This document shows positions 1 through 12,423 of a stretch of 64,000 nt of DNA, piece by piece. The DNA lies in contig CM022667.1 of assembly GCA_012295275.1 (NCBI GenBank), forward strand, positions 16,324,488 to 16,388,487. The letters are read 5' to 3'. The notes beneath the pieces are model-generated. The model did not search any database. It had not been told where the DNA came from and saw only the letters and a list, made by a program, of their open reading frames with translations. Origin of the DNA: Chrysomallon squamiferum. Lineage: Eukaryota > Mollusca > Gastropoda > Neomphalida > Peltospiridae. The stretch's first letter is position 1. Each line of letters starts with the position of its first letter. Position numbers and translations under genes: made by a program.

Positions 1-480
1 AAATTCTGCATGAAAATAATACTTTTGGATTTTCTTTGGTTTAAAATTTATAGCTATAGATAGTGCCGTACATTGACCAGACATTAATCAGAATTTAATA
101 ATGTTTATTTGCTTGTTTGTGATGTGCTACTATTTCTATTTTCTTTCTTCTTTTTTTTCTGTTTCGTTGTAGATAAAACTTTACATAAATGGCAGAGGTC
201 GAAAGCAGCAGATTAGCTATAATGCAATTTTGCTATTTGTTTTCTTGCATTTTTGTCATTTTGCATCAGTTCTCTTTAGTGAGCTACTTGTGTGTATGGG
301 TGTTGTTGTTGTTTTTTGTACATATAACCGAACATAAATCGCTGGGGTTTTTTTGTTCTTAGATTTTTGTCATTTTTGCATCAGTTCACTTAGTAAACAA
401 CAGAAAGTATCAGGTTTTATTTAGAGAGCTGCATGTGTTTTAGTGTGTGTGTGTGTATGTGTCTGTCTGTCTGTCTGACA
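1..480. other. AT-rich gene-free stretch
   Basis: No reading frame, RNA gene or recognisable repeat core is visible. The stretch has short T-runs and a GT/TGTC-rich stretch at about 443-478 leading into the AAT array that follows. It may be the continuation of the inverted repeat module lying to its right. Confidence 0.5.
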
Positions 481-481
481 A

Positions 482-482
482 C

Positions 483-541
<59 letters not shown>
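482..541. repeat. (AAT)n microsatellite
   Basis: Uninterrupted AAT trinucleotide array. Similar arrays occur at the equivalent point of other copies of the same repeat module, so it is part of the module rather than an isolated site. Confidence 0.95.
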
Positions 542-543
<2 letters not shown>

Positions 544-955
544 CTAAAAAGATAATAATACAAATTGTAGTTGAAAAATGAATCTTCTAACCTACATGTT
601 TCTAAGACGTTTAGCATATTATCTAGACAAGTTCAATACAAAACATAAACCAGATGACTAGTTTCTAGTTTGTATCCATGTCATGTATCTCCTCACCAAA
701 TCAGAATGGAAGACGCAAAGTAACACTGAATTCAGTGTTACAGCAGTACAGGGCTTAAAATCTTAGGTATGCAAAATCTTAACAAAAACAAGGACAAAAA
801 TAGTAGTACAATGCCCTGTCCCTCACACAGAAAATCTTCTGTCTATTACCAACATAGTTTGAGTTGTAGTTTACTATAAAGTATAATTCAACATTTCTGC
901 ATTATACTGTTAGTAACAAAACAACATAGGAAAAATACAAAATTTGTTTTTATTT
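541..955 (-). repeat. Inverted copy of the 11.55-11.96 kb repeat segment
   Basis: Read on the minus strand, this segment follows 11550-11955 almost throughout: the run around 700-760, with the GTAACACTGAATTCAGTGTTAC palindrome region, matches about 11750-11800, and the 850-900 stretch matches 11600-11660. It is the outer part of the R1 module, here inverted, and connects to the R1 body at 1215-3060. Weaker direct relatives are at 7330-7560 and 41880-42160. Confidence 0.75.
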
Positions 956-1023
956 GTATTCTTTTTTAAAAGACATTTCATATTATTTTCGCAGCTAGTC
1001 ACTTCTATTACTGTTCTTAGAGT

Positions 1024-1132
<109 letters not shown>

Positions 1133-1214
1133 ACAAAATGAATGTGCTAATCAGAGCAAGCTGTTGTTAAGCGTCTGCGACAGGCACTCTCTCTCAAAGC
1201 CAGGGGGGGTATAT

Positions 1215-3060
1215 GTGAGAGATCCTCTTTATGCCGGGCCTAAAAAACACCATACCAACCGAAATACACCACACTAGAAAACATTATCACTTGGTAAAAT
1301 ATGTATTACTTCTCCATGGGTAGGTGACATGTTTAGCGAACAGGGGCATCCAGTTCAGTGCTTACTATTATGCAGGGTCAATGTTCCCTGGTGTGCTTTT
1401 CAGTGCAGGGAAATTTTAATAATTGTTCCGAAATATTGTTGTTGTTTTTTGTATTTTTTTTTTGTTGTTTTTGTTTATTTATTTATTTATTTATTATTAT
1501 TTTTTTTTTCAGGTGGGTGAAGGAGTTATATCTATATTTGATTAATATTAACATTTTTATACATTCTAGCAGTACATGCTTCTCAGAAAGGCAACTCCTG
1601 CATACAATAAATGAAGAAAAAAAATATGCATGAGTTATGCACCTTGAAAACGTCAGAATATTAAAGAAGATAGATCGGAATGTTCCATCTAAATGATCTT
1701 TTTCACCTATTTCTCTCTTTTGCTTTATTTTCGGATTTTCAATCACATCTTTGTAAGAAATTAAAGAAATTAAAGTGGTATTTCGTCTTGTTCTGCCTTT
1801 AGACATGTAGTAATTTATCGTATCATTTTGACACTTCTGAAAAAGGATTTAGCCAGCGCCCCTAGCTAAGGATATGGTATAATATTATATACAAGTAAGA
1901 AATTGTGTGAATCTGCTCCTGTTTTATTTTGAACCAGTTAACTCTTACTTTGAACGTCTTCCTTTATACAGAAGGATGCAAACTGAACAAAAATACCTAC
2001 GTGATTGTTTTATAAAGTTCCACTGTTGCATAAATTATTATTATAGATCAGTTTTTCAAACAGAATCTAGGAAGAATCGTTATGAACTAGTGGACTCTGT
2101 CGACCGAGGATTTTGTACACATCTCGATGCAAATTAATAATTACAATTGAAAGACAAAATGTATGCAATAATACTTATGCTTTACCTGTCTAGCCTATGT
2201 GTACAAATATAAATAAATTGTAAGTATTGTCATGTACAACATTTCTGATATTTGTGCAAATCTGTTTTCCTTTAATTCATAAATAATCTCCTGTTTTTCA
2301 CATTTAAAAGAAAACAACGTGAATCTTCATAATAGCAACTATTATCTCAGTGTTATGCACTAGAATTGTAAACCTTGGTGTCCATCATAATTTTTAAAAA
2401 GTCATTTTTAAACGTATATACAGTATATAATAACAATATTATCATTCTATTTTATTTTTCCAAAAATTAAGTTATATATAAACAAATAAATTCAGAAAAA
2501 ACAAAACAAAACAAAACATGATGTTATTATACTATTTCAAATTGTCTTGTACATTTTTATGCCTAGGAGACTATTTCAGACAACAAAATAAGAAATGAAA
2601 GCAACTATTCCTGTTCTGTGGAATCTAATCATGACACGTATAACATAGGTAGAAAACAAATATATCAATATGATATACAGTTAAAATTCAATCCAATAAT
2701 TCTCACCAAAATAGTTGGTTTTGTTTTATGCTTATTCTCAAATGACAATCATTTGTGGTTTCTTTTAAGTGATAACAAGCATTAATTATTTTGCAAATAA
2801 TAATAATTTATTTTATAATAATAATTGGTTGGGAATAAACTAAATGAAAAAAAAATGACAGTTTCATAACATAAATAAATGTACAAGGGACAATAAAAAT
2901 AAAATTTTCCATTTAATTTTTCCTAAAGTTATTTCATTGGATGTTCATGTAATATCTGTAAATATGTTCTTGTAGTATCAGATAAATATTACTGTAAAGT
3001 TTTACAACATTACTCTAAAATGGATTAATGCCAAGAACGTTTAGTTATCAACAAGTGTAC
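1215..3060 (-). repeat. R1 interspersed repeat module, copy a (inverted)
   Basis: The reverse complement of this block follows 5870-7330 and 39860-41850. Clear anchors are 1320-1420 against 7140-7240, 2500-2640 against 6310-6430, and 2860-2960 against 5940-6010. A direct copy is at 31480-33070. No conserved reading frame is apparent and the sequence is low in complexity, so it is probably non-coding mobile-element or duplicated DNA. Class unknown: no terminal repeats or polymerase motifs could be made out. Confidence 0.75.
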
Positions 3061-3485
3061 TAGTATCTTTCCACAACTGACTAGGAGCAGGCCCAAGCTC
3101 GTTTATAACCTCGATTCTCATACATGTGTGTGGAAAGATACACTAGAAGATATTTGCTTCTTATCAGAAAGGGTATTCTCCCCGCATAGCATGATAACAG
3201 AAAGCATACTAACAGTGATTTATCTAACACTTGAACCGTGTAACACACACATATATACGAGATAAATCTTTAAAATATCTACTTCATAATGATAAAGAAT
3301 TCTTCACAGTTTGAGTAATATTGTGTTTGTACGTCTTTGGGTTTGGATATGCATATTATCGAAATTAAGCGTTTTAAATATGTGGTTTGCAGAATTTGGA
3401 AAACGAATGAATTGATAATAAGTTTGAAAATATCTGGGAAAATAATGATATCTATATAGTTGTGTGTCTATGTATATATGAGCAT

Positions 3486-3508
3486 ATGTATGTATGTATG
3501 TATGTATG

Positions 3509-3561
<53 letters not shown>
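3486..3561. repeat. (ATGT)n microsatellite
   Basis: Tetranucleotide array immediately upstream of the TMEM42-like terminal exon. It lies in the intron and produces a spurious Met-Tyr-Val-Cys open frame. Confidence 0.95.
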
Positions 3562-3563
<2 letters not shown>

Positions 3564-3597
3564 GTATTTATGTTTTTATTTTATTTTGTTTATTCAG

Positions 3598-3762
3598 GCT
3601 GTGGCTAGTCTGGCTCTGTTTGGAGAACGACGTTCTGTCTTGTGGTGGGTCGCAGCGTCTCTCATCTTCACTGGTTTGGTCTTCATATACAAGGGAGCTA
3701 AACGGACTCAGTCTGAGAACACATGTGATAATTCGTCTACATTAAAGCTATATTTGAATTAA
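3598..3762 (+). CDS. TMEM42-like (EamA/DMT-type) protein, terminal exon only
   Basis: An open frame beginning right after a pyrimidine-rich acceptor ending TTTATTCAG at 3597 and ending at TAA 3760-3762. The translation starts AVASLALFGERRSVLWW and continues as a hydrophobic helix followed by a short polar tail. This is the layout of the C-terminal helix of TMEM42, a small multi-helix membrane protein of the drug/metabolite-transporter (EamA-like) type: a conserved small-x-x-x-x-(L/F)-GE segment, then a Trp-Trp pair and a final helix. The phase is 0. Upstream exons are not found on the adjacent DNA; the only matching upstream exon in the window is at 33884-33943, 30 kb downstream in the sister unit. 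The start of the mature gene is therefore outside the window or lost. The function of the family is poorly known. This may be a real last exon of a gene entering from the left, or a stranded duplicate. Confidence 0.6.
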   Translation, partial: AVASLALFGERRSVLWWVAASLIFTGLVFIYKGAKRTQSENTCDNSSTLKLYLN

Positions 3763-3773
3763 TTAATTAATTA

Positions 3774-3775
<2 letters not shown>

Positions 3776-3827
<52 letters not shown>

Positions 3828-3914
3828 TATTATTATTATTATTAGTAGTAGTAGTAGTATTAGTAGTAGTAGTATTAGTAGTAGTAGTAGTAGTAGTAGT
3901 AGGAGTAGTAGTAA
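3776..3914. repeat. (AAT)n / (ATT)n / (AGT)n compound microsatellite
   Basis: AAT array, short ATT array, then AGT array starting just after the TMEM42-like stop codon. It would fall in the 3' untranslated region. Confidence 0.95.
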
Positions 3915-3971
3915 GATGGTGTGTTTTTCAAATTCTTTAATTGTTTATTTTCTTCTTCGTTTGATTTTTTC

Positions 3972-4080
3972 ATGCTCGCCATCTAACTTTACCCGTATCG
4001 TCATCCAGTTTCTGCTTTCATTCTTGTTTTAATGTATATTTTTAAATATCATGTTTTCTTCTATCATTGTTTTTCTTTTT

Positions 4081-4124
<44 letters not shown>

Positions 4125-4252
4125 TAAAGATAAATAACAAATAAATAGATGCTCGGTTGCCAGGCAAGGTTACCCGGGTTACATTTCCGGTCGATGCTTT
4201 TAATTATTTTCCTCCTTTTCATACGTAAATTTAGACCATCTGTATAGTAACT

Positions 4253-4296
<44 letters not shown>

Positions 4297-4480
4297 TTTT
4301 AAACATTTTGGTAATAAAAAAAAAATCTAAAAAACAGAAAAGTAATAGATAAATATATCTACTTAACGGATACATGATACAGTAATTTTTCGATTCCTTT
4401 TGTTATTTTTAAATCAAGATATTAAATAAAATAAACTTCGAAGAAATAATAAACATTTTACAAAATAATAACTACCAGAA
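3972..4480. repeat. S-segment block shared with 35281-35750
   Basis: Begins with CATGCTCGCCATCTAAC, matched at 35281, and stays colinear to the tRNA-like sequence, including a poly-T tract (4083-4120) and an AAT array (4258-4294). No gene is seen. It is part of the ~30 kb tandem duplication. Confidence 0.8.
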
Positions 4481-4497
4481 GAAGATAAAACGTTTAA

Positions 4498-4570
4498 GAC
4501 AACGTAGGGTCTCGAGCCCTAGATCCTCAGATTAAAACGTCTGATGCTCTACCAACTAAGCTAGGAAGGT
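4498..4570 (-). pseudogene. tRNA-Lys(UUU)-like pseudogene or tRNA-derived repeat
   Basis: On the minus strand the sequence contains an A-box (TAGCTTAGTTGGTAGAGC), an anticodon region of tRNA-Lys type containing TTTTAA, and a perfectly paired T-arm (TAGGG/CCCTA) around CTCGAGA. One extra base in the anticodon loop and an unpaired acceptor stem (ACCTTCC against CGTTGTC) argue against a working tRNA. A sister copy lies at 35761-35833 in the second unit, with T-arm mismatches. It sits about 180 bp beyond the recognisable end of the LINE remnant, in the same orientation. Confidence 0.7.
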
Positions 4571-4749
4571 TATACATGTGTACTTCAGCTGAATGAATGC
4601 TTGAATGTTTGATTGGATATTAACCAGTAAGACGACACAAGTAAGCAATGCAATGCAATAAAATAAAATAATATAAAATAAAATAAAATAAAATGAAATG
4701 AAATATAACAAAATATATTTAGAGTACAGGTGGTCAGCTTAAGGAATGT

Positions 4750-5440
4750 TAGGATAAATGTCTTGATGGTAAAAAAAAATGCTGAAATAATAAAGATTTA
4801 ATGTCACTGGTTATTCTAATTCCACTATTACTAGTTCTAGTCTTATTTAGAGAAATTTAATGGTTCTGAAACAATAGCATAAAGGTCAATCAGATATAAA
4901 TTCCTTGTCTGACACCTCTAGCAACTCTAAAGAAAGGAGTTAAAATGTCAGTTAATCTTGATAAAACGTTTTATATAACTATAGAATATTTAGACCATGA
5001 TATAAACATATCTCCAAAACTGATTTTTGTTTTAAGCTTTTAACAGGAAACTATGTGACACCCTATCGAAAGCTTTTTTGATCAGTTTTAATTCCTCATT
5101 ATTTAACGCAACAACATCTCTAACATCTCTCACTGACATAACATTATCAGCAAAATCACTTGTCTTTCCACAACAGGTTTGTGCTGATGAAATAAAAGAT
5201 AACACATCATGTTTAAGACGTTTAGCAAGAATGTTTGAACTATTTTTTATAATCTACATTTAAAAGACTAATACGTCTGAAATTTGTAACATCCACATTA
5301 TCTACTTTTTTCTTTTTTCATACTATGTGACAGCATTTCCTCTTTTTCAATTGACATAACTGGTTTACGAAAGAAAGTCTTCAGAGTTTCTCCGAATTTA
5401 ACATAAAATTCAAAACCATTCATTGCAAGATGTTTATTTC
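4750..5440 (-). pseudogene. Non-LTR retrotransposon reverse transcriptase fragment, copy 1
   Basis: Minus-strand translation, with several stops and frameshifts, gives pieces typical of LINE reverse transcriptase: an N-F-R-(R)-I-S-L-L-N motif followed by a Y-K-K segment, then a K-S-F-R-type remnant of the K-A-F-D motif. The catalytic Y/F-x-D-D box is not visible. The equivalent block at 36050-36910 is better preserved and makes the assignment. Only a central part of the polymerase survives and no endonuclease domain is seen. Clade uncertain, possibly L1/Tx1-like. Confidence 0.6.
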
Positions 5441-5529
5441 GATTCATTCCTTTTAATATCGGATGGATATGCGCAACACCTTATGTCCAAGAGCATAAAA
5501 GACCGTGCTGTCTGTCGTGGATTTTTGTT

Positions 5530-5800
5530 TACCTGGGCATCTGTGTGCGTATCAGTATAGTGTGTGTGTATGTATGTATATATAAAATTATATATAATTT
5601 GTGTATTGGAAACATACGTATGCATAAATACATGTACAGGTATGCAGGTAGTATGTGAGTATACGAGTAAAGATATAATCATCAACATAAAAATTATATG
5701 TTACTCCAAAATGAAGCAGAAAATATGTGTATTTATTTTGCTGGCAACTGTTCAGTATTCAAGTATAAAATACACAAAGGTACGATACAAATATGTAAGC
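5530..5800 (+). repeat. Short interspersed block (TATATAAAATTATATATAAT family)
   Basis: A GT-rich start, a TA-rich core, then TGGAAACA and a CATGTACAGGTATGCAGG stretch. Related blocks occur at 26900-27090 (two copies in a row), 39020-39300 and 56490-56710. No coding potential is seen. The repeated association with TGTGTGC(G/A)T(A/G)TCAGTATA suggests a small mobile or segmental unit. Confidence 0.6.
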
Positions 5801-5869
5801 TGAAAAAAAAATGTTTGTTTGTTCTTGAAATAATTATCTATATATAGTAATTAAATAAATACTTCATAT

Positions 5870-7330
5870 AATATTTAACGTACAATAATATTTAACGTAA
5901 ACTACAAGAACATATCTATAGATGTTTAATGAACATCCAGTCAAATAAATTTAGTAAAAATTAAAAGGAAGGTATAATTTTTAGTGTCACTTGTACATTT
6001 ATTTATATTATGAAACTATGTCACTGTTTCTTTTAGTTTGTTCCCAACCAATTATAATTATTAAAAATATTATTATTATTTGCAAAATAATTAATGCTTA
6101 TTATGATTTAAAAGAAATGAGAAATGGTTGTTTGTGTTTTGAGAGTGTGCATAAAATACAAGCACCTATTTTGCACACAATAATTGGATTAAATATTGAC
6201 TGTATTACAAATTTATGTATTTATTTTAGTACTGTAGCCACTAATAACAAGTTGTGACATTAAAATAACAGAATTATAAAAAATGCATAAATCTTAACCA
6301 TTTTCTGTCTTTGATTAGATTCCACAGATCAGGAATAGCTGTTTTCATTTCTTATTTTGTTGTCTGAAATAGTTTCCTAGCCATGAAAATATACAAGACC
6401 ATTTGAAATAAAGTAATAACCTCATGTCTTGTTTTGTTTTGTTTTTGTTTGTTTTTTTCTAAATTTATTTATATATATATTATTTAATTTATTTTTTTTT
6501 TATTTTTTTTTTCGAAAAATATAAAGTAATAATACCGTTATTATATACTGTATATACTTTTTAAAATGACTTAACATATATATTTTTAAAATTATGATGA
6601 ACACCAAGCCTTAGTAATTCTGGTGTATACAGTAAGATAATAGATACTATCATGAGGTTTCGCGTTGTTTTCTTTTAAATGTGAAAAAGAGGACGTAAAC
6701 AAAAGAATATTTATACAAATATCTGAAATGTTTTACATGACGATACTTACAATTTATTTAATCTATAGACAGATGTTACATATGTAAAGTATAAGTATTA
6801 TTGCATACGCTAACATTTTATCTTTGAATTGTAATTACTAATTTGTATCCAGATATGCACAAAAATCATCGATAGACAGTCCACCAGTTCATAACGGTGT
6901 TTTTTTCTATATTCTGTTTAAAAAAAATTAATCTATAATAATATTTATGAAACAGTATGAGGTAAGGTTTTCTGAGAAGCATGTACTGCTAGAATGGATA
7001 TAAATGTTAATATTAAACAAATATAGATTTTCCAAATATAGATATAACACTCCCCCCCAAAAAAAAAACAAAAAAAACAACAACAACAAACAAAAAAAAC
7101 AACAACAACAACAACAAAGAAAACCCATAATATCATGGGACAACTTCAAATTTCCCTGCTCCGAAAAGCACATCACGGTATATTAACACTGCATAATAGT
7201 AAGCACTGACCTGGGTGCCCCACTACACTTAACATGTCATCTATACATGAAAAAATAGCATATATTTCACTGGGTGGTATTTCTTTCTACTCTTGTGTAT
7301 TTCTGTTGGTATGGTGTTCCTGAGGCCCGG
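5870..7330 (+). repeat. R1 interspersed repeat module, copy b
   Basis: Colinear with 39890-41850, except that the stretch matching 41060-41500 is missing near 6960. It is an inverted counterpart of 1215-3060. It contains an A/C-rich run (7050-7120). Two imperfect copies of the module stand in a row here (this one and 7470-9130). Confidence 0.75.
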
Positions 7331-7469
7331 TATAAAGAGTAAAATAGTAAAAAATGTTTAAAAAAATAAATAAATTAATAATAATTAAACATGATTTTTG
7401 TACTCTTCCACTGTTGTTTTATTGCTGTCAGCAGAAATCACAAATCTGGCATCATAATTTATATCAAAG

Positions 7470-9130
7470 TATAACTGCATGGTTAAAGTGCTAAGTTAAA
7501 CAACTTTCATATCAGGATGGGATATTTTATGTGAGACAGAAGTGACAATTATCAGTCTGTAAAACTGTACGATAATATATAACGGAAATTACAAGAACAT
7601 ATCTATAGATGTTTAATGAACATCCAGTCAAATAAATTTAGTAAGAATTAAAAGGAAAATTTTTTTTATTGTCGCTTGTACATTTATTTATATTATGAAA
7701 CTATGTCACTTTTTCATTTAGTTTGTTCCCAAACAATTATTATTATTAAAAATATTATTATTATTTGAAAAATAATTAATGCTTTCTATGAGTTAAAAGA
7801 AATGACAAATGGTAGTTTCTGTTTTGAGAGTAATTCATAAAACTCAAGCACCTATTTTACTCAGAATAGTTGGATTAAATATTTATGTATTTGTTTTAGT
7901 AGCCACTAATAACAAGTTGTGGCATTAAAATAACACAATTACAAAAAATGCACAAAACTTTACCATTTTCTGCCTTTATTATATGTACTAAGATTACCTT
8001 CGACAGATCAGGAATTGCTGTTTTCATTTCTTATTTTGTTGCCTGAAATAGTTTCCTAGGCATGAAAATGTACAAGACCATTTGAAATAATGTAACAACC
8101 TCATGTCTTGTTTTGTTTTTCATTTTATTCTTAATTTATTTGTTTATATGTAATTTAAGGTGTTTTTTTTCTTTTTTCGAAAAATATAAAATAATAATAC
8201 TGTTATTATATACTATATATTTTTTTTAAAACGACTTAATATCTATTTTTTTAAATTATCATGAACACTAAGGCTTACTAATTCTAGTATATACAGTGAG
8301 ATGATAATTACTATCATGAAGTTTCGCGTTGTTTTCTTTTAAATGTGAAAAAGAGGAACTTATTTATGAAGTAAACAAAAAAATATACAAATATCTGAAA
8401 CGTTTTACATGACGATACTTACAATTTATTTAATCTATATACATATGTTACACAGGTAAAGTATAAGTATTATTACATATGCTAACATTTTATCTTTGAA
8501 TTGTAATTACTAATTTGTATCCAGATATGCACAAAAATCCTCCATAGACCGTCCACCAGTTCATAACGGTTTTTTTTCTATATTCTGTTTAACAAAAATT
8601 AATATTATAATAATATTTATGCAACAGTATGAGGTAGGGTTTTCATTCAGTTTGCATTCTTCTGTATAAAGCAAGACATTCAAAGAAAGAGTCGACTGGT
8701 ACAAAACAAAGCAGGACCACATTCACACAATTTCATACTTGTATATAATATTATACCTTATTCTTGGTAATGCTAACTGCCGCTCGGGGCATGGCTAATT
8801 CCCAGTCTGAAAATGTTACGATAGTTTACTATATGTTAAAAGCAGAACAAAATCAAATGTCATTTTAATTTCTTACCTAAGCATTTCTATTTGTCTTCTT
8901 TCATATTCTGACATTTGTTTCACAAATAACTACTGTTTGTGCAGTTTATTAACCATTTGAAATGAAGCGATAGTGCATGATCCATGCACAGTTATTATGT
9001 TTTAACGATGCATAACAGTTGCAATTTTAATTTTTTTCTTCATTTATTGTATGCAAATTTCGCCTTTCAGTCAAAAACATTCTCATCGTTTTAAGTTCCT
9101 TTAATAATCTGTAATTTTAATGACCGTTTC
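7470..9130 (+). repeat. R1 interspersed repeat module, copy c
   Basis: Repeats 5870-6960 with substitutions (for example 7590-7700 against 5900-6000) and then carries the 8640-9060 section that copy b lacks. That section is the reverse complement of about 1600-2000. No gene is seen in it. Confidence 0.75.
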
Positions 9131-9312
9131 GTCAGGACACTGTAAATATAACTGCCGGTTTGTTTATCGTAATAATGACTGTTGTTCTGGATTACTGTAT
9201 CAGAGAAATTTTCAGTAAATATTATTAGAGCAGCTACAGGGCTCCCCATAACATTCTCTACTTACATTGCATTATTTATATTCATTTATTATTTTTGCCA
9301 TGATTTTGATTT

Positions 9313-9575
9313 GCTGGGAGCTAGTTTTAATTATGTAGTGAAAGTGTTAAACACAGACATAAACCCACGTAATGACAGGGTTCGAATTTTACTACGGCAG
9401 CGACTGGAAGTGCCGTGGTCCTCCACACTTGCCTTCGTCCCTCATAATTTGGACGATCTCCACCGCAGTAAAACACCAAGGCCGCACTACCTGATTTGCA
9501 TGCATCCCGTGAATCCAACTGACGTTCATGTTAATTAGGTATCTGTTTGCTACAAATGACAAGGCAAGCGAGAGA
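9313..9575 (+). repeat. SINE-like repeat, copy 1
   Basis: Begins GCTGGGAGCTAG and contains a degenerate A-box-like stretch (TATGTAGTGAAAGTGTTAAAC) about 40 bp upstream of a B-box-like GGGTTCGAATTTT. It then runs into a GC-richer body ending near GACAAGGCAAGCGAGAG. Other copies are at 12424-12670, 12986-13215 (5'-truncated) and 42955-43210, with an inverted tail at 63915-64000. The promoter-like boxes suggest a tRNA-derived SINE. Open frames through it are not conserved as protein. Confidence 0.55.
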
Positions 9576-9599
9576 AGGAACCCCATTGGCCATAATATT

Positions 9600-9790
9600 G
9601 TAGCTACTGACCTGCGTCAAACTTGACGACTTGGCATAGTGCTTGCGCAGTCGCTACGACATCTGAATAACGAATGTCATTGTGTTGTGTGTGATGACTG
9701 ATCCCTGCAGAACATTAACCCCCAAATTTTGCTAATACGAGAGCTCAAGAAATGCTGGTCCGCCATTGTATGTGTGTATAGGTATATATG
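9600..9790 (+). repeat. Conserved downstream repeat segment
   Basis: The segment from GTAGCTACTGACCTGCGTCAA through GCAGTCGCTACGACATCTGA recurs at 13360-13520 and 43350-43520, and inverted at 63560-63720 and 63250-63330. It always follows the SINE-like repeat, so it is a stable part of the composite repeat. Confidence 0.7.
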
Positions 9791-9925
9791 TGTATCTTTT
9801 CATGTGTGTTTCTGTCTATATACGAGGGCGCATGTACATGTATGCAGAAAACATATACATATATACCAATATATATGCAGACAGTCACACACACACACAA
9901 ACACACATATGCATATAAAGATACA

Positions 9926-11050
9926 AATGGCTGTTACTAAGGCCTACAACTTAACTCCATGCATTTTTGAAAGCAGACAAATGGAAATAAGAAATATATA
10001 TATGTATGTATGAATGTAAGACAGACTCCGATATCCCATTTATTCCTTAACAGAGTCCTAAGATAATATATCATCAGAATCAGTTTAATACTTCTCTATT
10101 AATTGTTGAACGAATATTTTCGAATTTCTGAAGGATAATCAACTAATATTTATAAAATTCGCACACACGCAAAGAGAAACAAAATAAAAACTTACCATTC
10201 TCCATCTTGTTATTATATTTTAAGTTTCACAGCTGAACTTCAATGTCGTCTTGTATAATGCGCACAGAAAAGGCATTTAACATTATATGTATATCAGTTG
10301 TCATAGGTTACAACTTTATTATGCATATGCACAGAAACTTGGCTGGTAAGTTTCATCAGAGTTTAATAAACGTTCCTATACGTAGAGGCTTGTAGCTTTG
10401 ATGTACATGTCTTAACTTGTTTTATCGTCTGCAGAAGGTTTTTTTATTCCTGAGCAAAATATACTGACAGGTGAACCGAGTGTTACCTGTACGCGTTTCT
10501 GTAAGACTTCTATGCATATTCATTTCACGATACAGAAGATGACATACCGTCCACCTCGATAGCTACGAGCGAACAGTATCTGTAATTGTATTCAGTTAGG
10601 AACTGAGCTAATTTTAGATTTCAAAAAATGAAAACATGTTTTTTTCTTTTCCGTCGTTGCCCTATATTGTTTTTCTTCTTTCTTTCTGTGATTGTATTCT
10701 TCTTCGTTCGTTCTCCTTCTTGTTTTCAACTTATTAATTCCCTAGCACTTTACTATGCAGAGCAATTTAAACTTATAAATAGTTAATAACATAATTAAAG
10801 TAACTATAACAAACAAAAATTAAATATTCTATTATACTATATACAGCTAACAGTAATTAAGATGAATCAGAAATACAAACTGGCATGAACAAAAATTTTG
10901 AATATAAACGAAAATATATCCCCTAAAACCAAAATCCGTCAAATAAAAAGATAGAACAGAACAAAAGTTAAGACAGACTCCGAGAATCCCATTTTGAACC
11001 TAATCTTATCTCATTAATTTCTTTTATTATTATTGTTATTATTCTTCTTC

Positions 11051-11112
<62 letters not shown>

Positions 11113-11480
11113 GATTGACTGACTGACTGACTGACTAACTGACTGACTGACTGATTGATTGATTGATTCATTGATTGATTCATTTTGTTATGTGCTTATA
11201 TATATTTTTTGTGAAACAAAGTGAACTTTAGATAACATTAACATATTCTGATACAGCGTCGCTAGCAGAAAATCAGTTGAAACTGCTGCGCTATACAAAC
11301 TGAGCCGTTCTGTAGAAACTGACAAAGAGCTGTTTTCTGCTGGGCCGTGCTCCACCTGGGCTGAGCTGTAGCAGTCTAGACGTGTCTGATCACTGACAAA
11401 GCAGGTTAACGTGTTGACATTTCACACAGATTCCCGTCTATCTGATGCTGACCGTGGTTCACTGGCTCCATTCTGGTGCC
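9926..11480 (+). repeat. R3 module, copy a
   Basis: Colinear with 27640-29170 and 57285-59460, starting at CAAATGGCTGTTACTAAGG. The AATAAACGTTCCTATACGTAG stretch is at about 10360, 28270 and 58440. The module ends in a strongly conserved ~130 bp block (11336-11470). A compound ATT/GACT microsatellite lies at 11040-11170. No gene is recognised. Confidence 0.75.
11040..11170. repeat. (ATT)n then (GACT)n microsatellite
   Basis: ATT array of about 70 bp followed by GACT/GATT tetranucleotides. It accounts for the isoleucine/serine-glutamine open frame on the minus strand. Confidence 0.95.
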
Positions 11481-11489
11481 TTGGAATAT

Positions 11490-11960
11490 ATTATGTATTG
11501 TGACGGTGTTCTTGAGCCCGGTATAAAGGGTATTATAGTACAAATTGTTTAAGAAAAAAAAAAAAAAAACATTTTGTAATTTTCCACTGTTGTTTTGTTA
11601 CTATCAGTACTAAGCAGACATTTTGCATTATACTTTGTAGTAAAGTACAACTCAAAATAGGAGATTTTCTGTGCGAGGAACAGAGACTGCTATTACTACT
11701 TTTGTTGTTGCTGTTGTTAACATTTTGCATACCTAAGAATGTTAAGCCCTGTACTGCTGTAACACTGAATTCAGTGTGACCTTGCGTCTTCCATTCTGAT
11801 TTGGTGAGGAGATACTCGACCCCGATACAAAACAGAAACCAGTCATACGGTTTATGTTTTATATTAAACTTGTCTAGGTAATAAGCTAAACGTCTTAAAA
11901 AAAAATGTAGGTTAGAATATTCATTTTTTCAACTGCAATTTGTTTAGTTTAAAGTAAATT
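11490..11960 (+). repeat. R1 outer segment (direct partner of 541-955)
   Basis: Starts near GTTCTTGAGCCCGGTATAAAGG (compare 7317 and 41826) and runs to the TTTTTTCAACTGCAATTTG stretch (compare 41905). It is an inverted match to 541-955. Non-coding as far as can be seen. Confidence 0.7.
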
Positions 11961-12039
11961 CCCAGTAATGGTCAGCCTCTCTCTCTCTCTCTCTGTAGAA
12001 GTATCCATATTAAAAATCTATAATGAGTAATACTTTTTT

Positions 12040-12072
12040 AAACCATTACACAGAGGCCCGGTGTTTCTTTTA

Positions 12073-12134
<62 letters not shown>

Positions 12135-12423
12135 TAATAATAATAATAATAATGACAATGATAATAACAAAGCATCAATTATTTACTTGAATAGTAAAAT
12201 TATACAATGTAGGTCACATATTACTTTTTCCACTAGCTTAATTTGGCTCTTTCCTTAAATATAACGAAATTTTACCAGCGCTTCGTAAGTGGGGTTTTTT
12301 ATGCTCTCTTTGAGGAATTATAGGCAAATAAATAAATACATTTTTATTATGTTCTTCCCAAAACATTGTGTACATAGATTGCGTTATTTATATTTATTTA
12401 TTTTCTTCCATCATTTTTATTTT
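12040..12423 (+). repeat. Pre-SINE repeat segment with (AAT)n
   Basis: The AAT array (12076-12131, then interrupted to 12170) and the following sequence with TTTCCTTAAATATAACGAAATTT recur at 12730-12985 and 42450-42740. Each is followed by the SINE-like repeat, so the whole is one composite unit. Confidence 0.7.

Noticed and set aside
417-617. Poly-isoleucine, poly-asparagine, poly-tyrosine and poly-leucine open frames (also at 10968, 12061, 14536, 29945, 30589, 61096, 61106, 62291)
   Set aside because: Direct translations of trinucleotide arrays with no conserved sequence on either side.
3486-3561. CRISPR array (also at other regular repeats)
   Set aside because: Repeats are contiguous without unique spacers and the DNA is eukaryotic.
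4498-4570. Functional tRNA-Lys gene
   Set aside because: Extra base in the anticodon loop, unpaired acceptor stem, and a damaged sister copy.
9182-9538. 118-codon ORF and its relatives at 12368 and 43005
   Set aside because: They cross the SINE-like repeat. The frame is broken in other copies and the upstream residues are unrelated.
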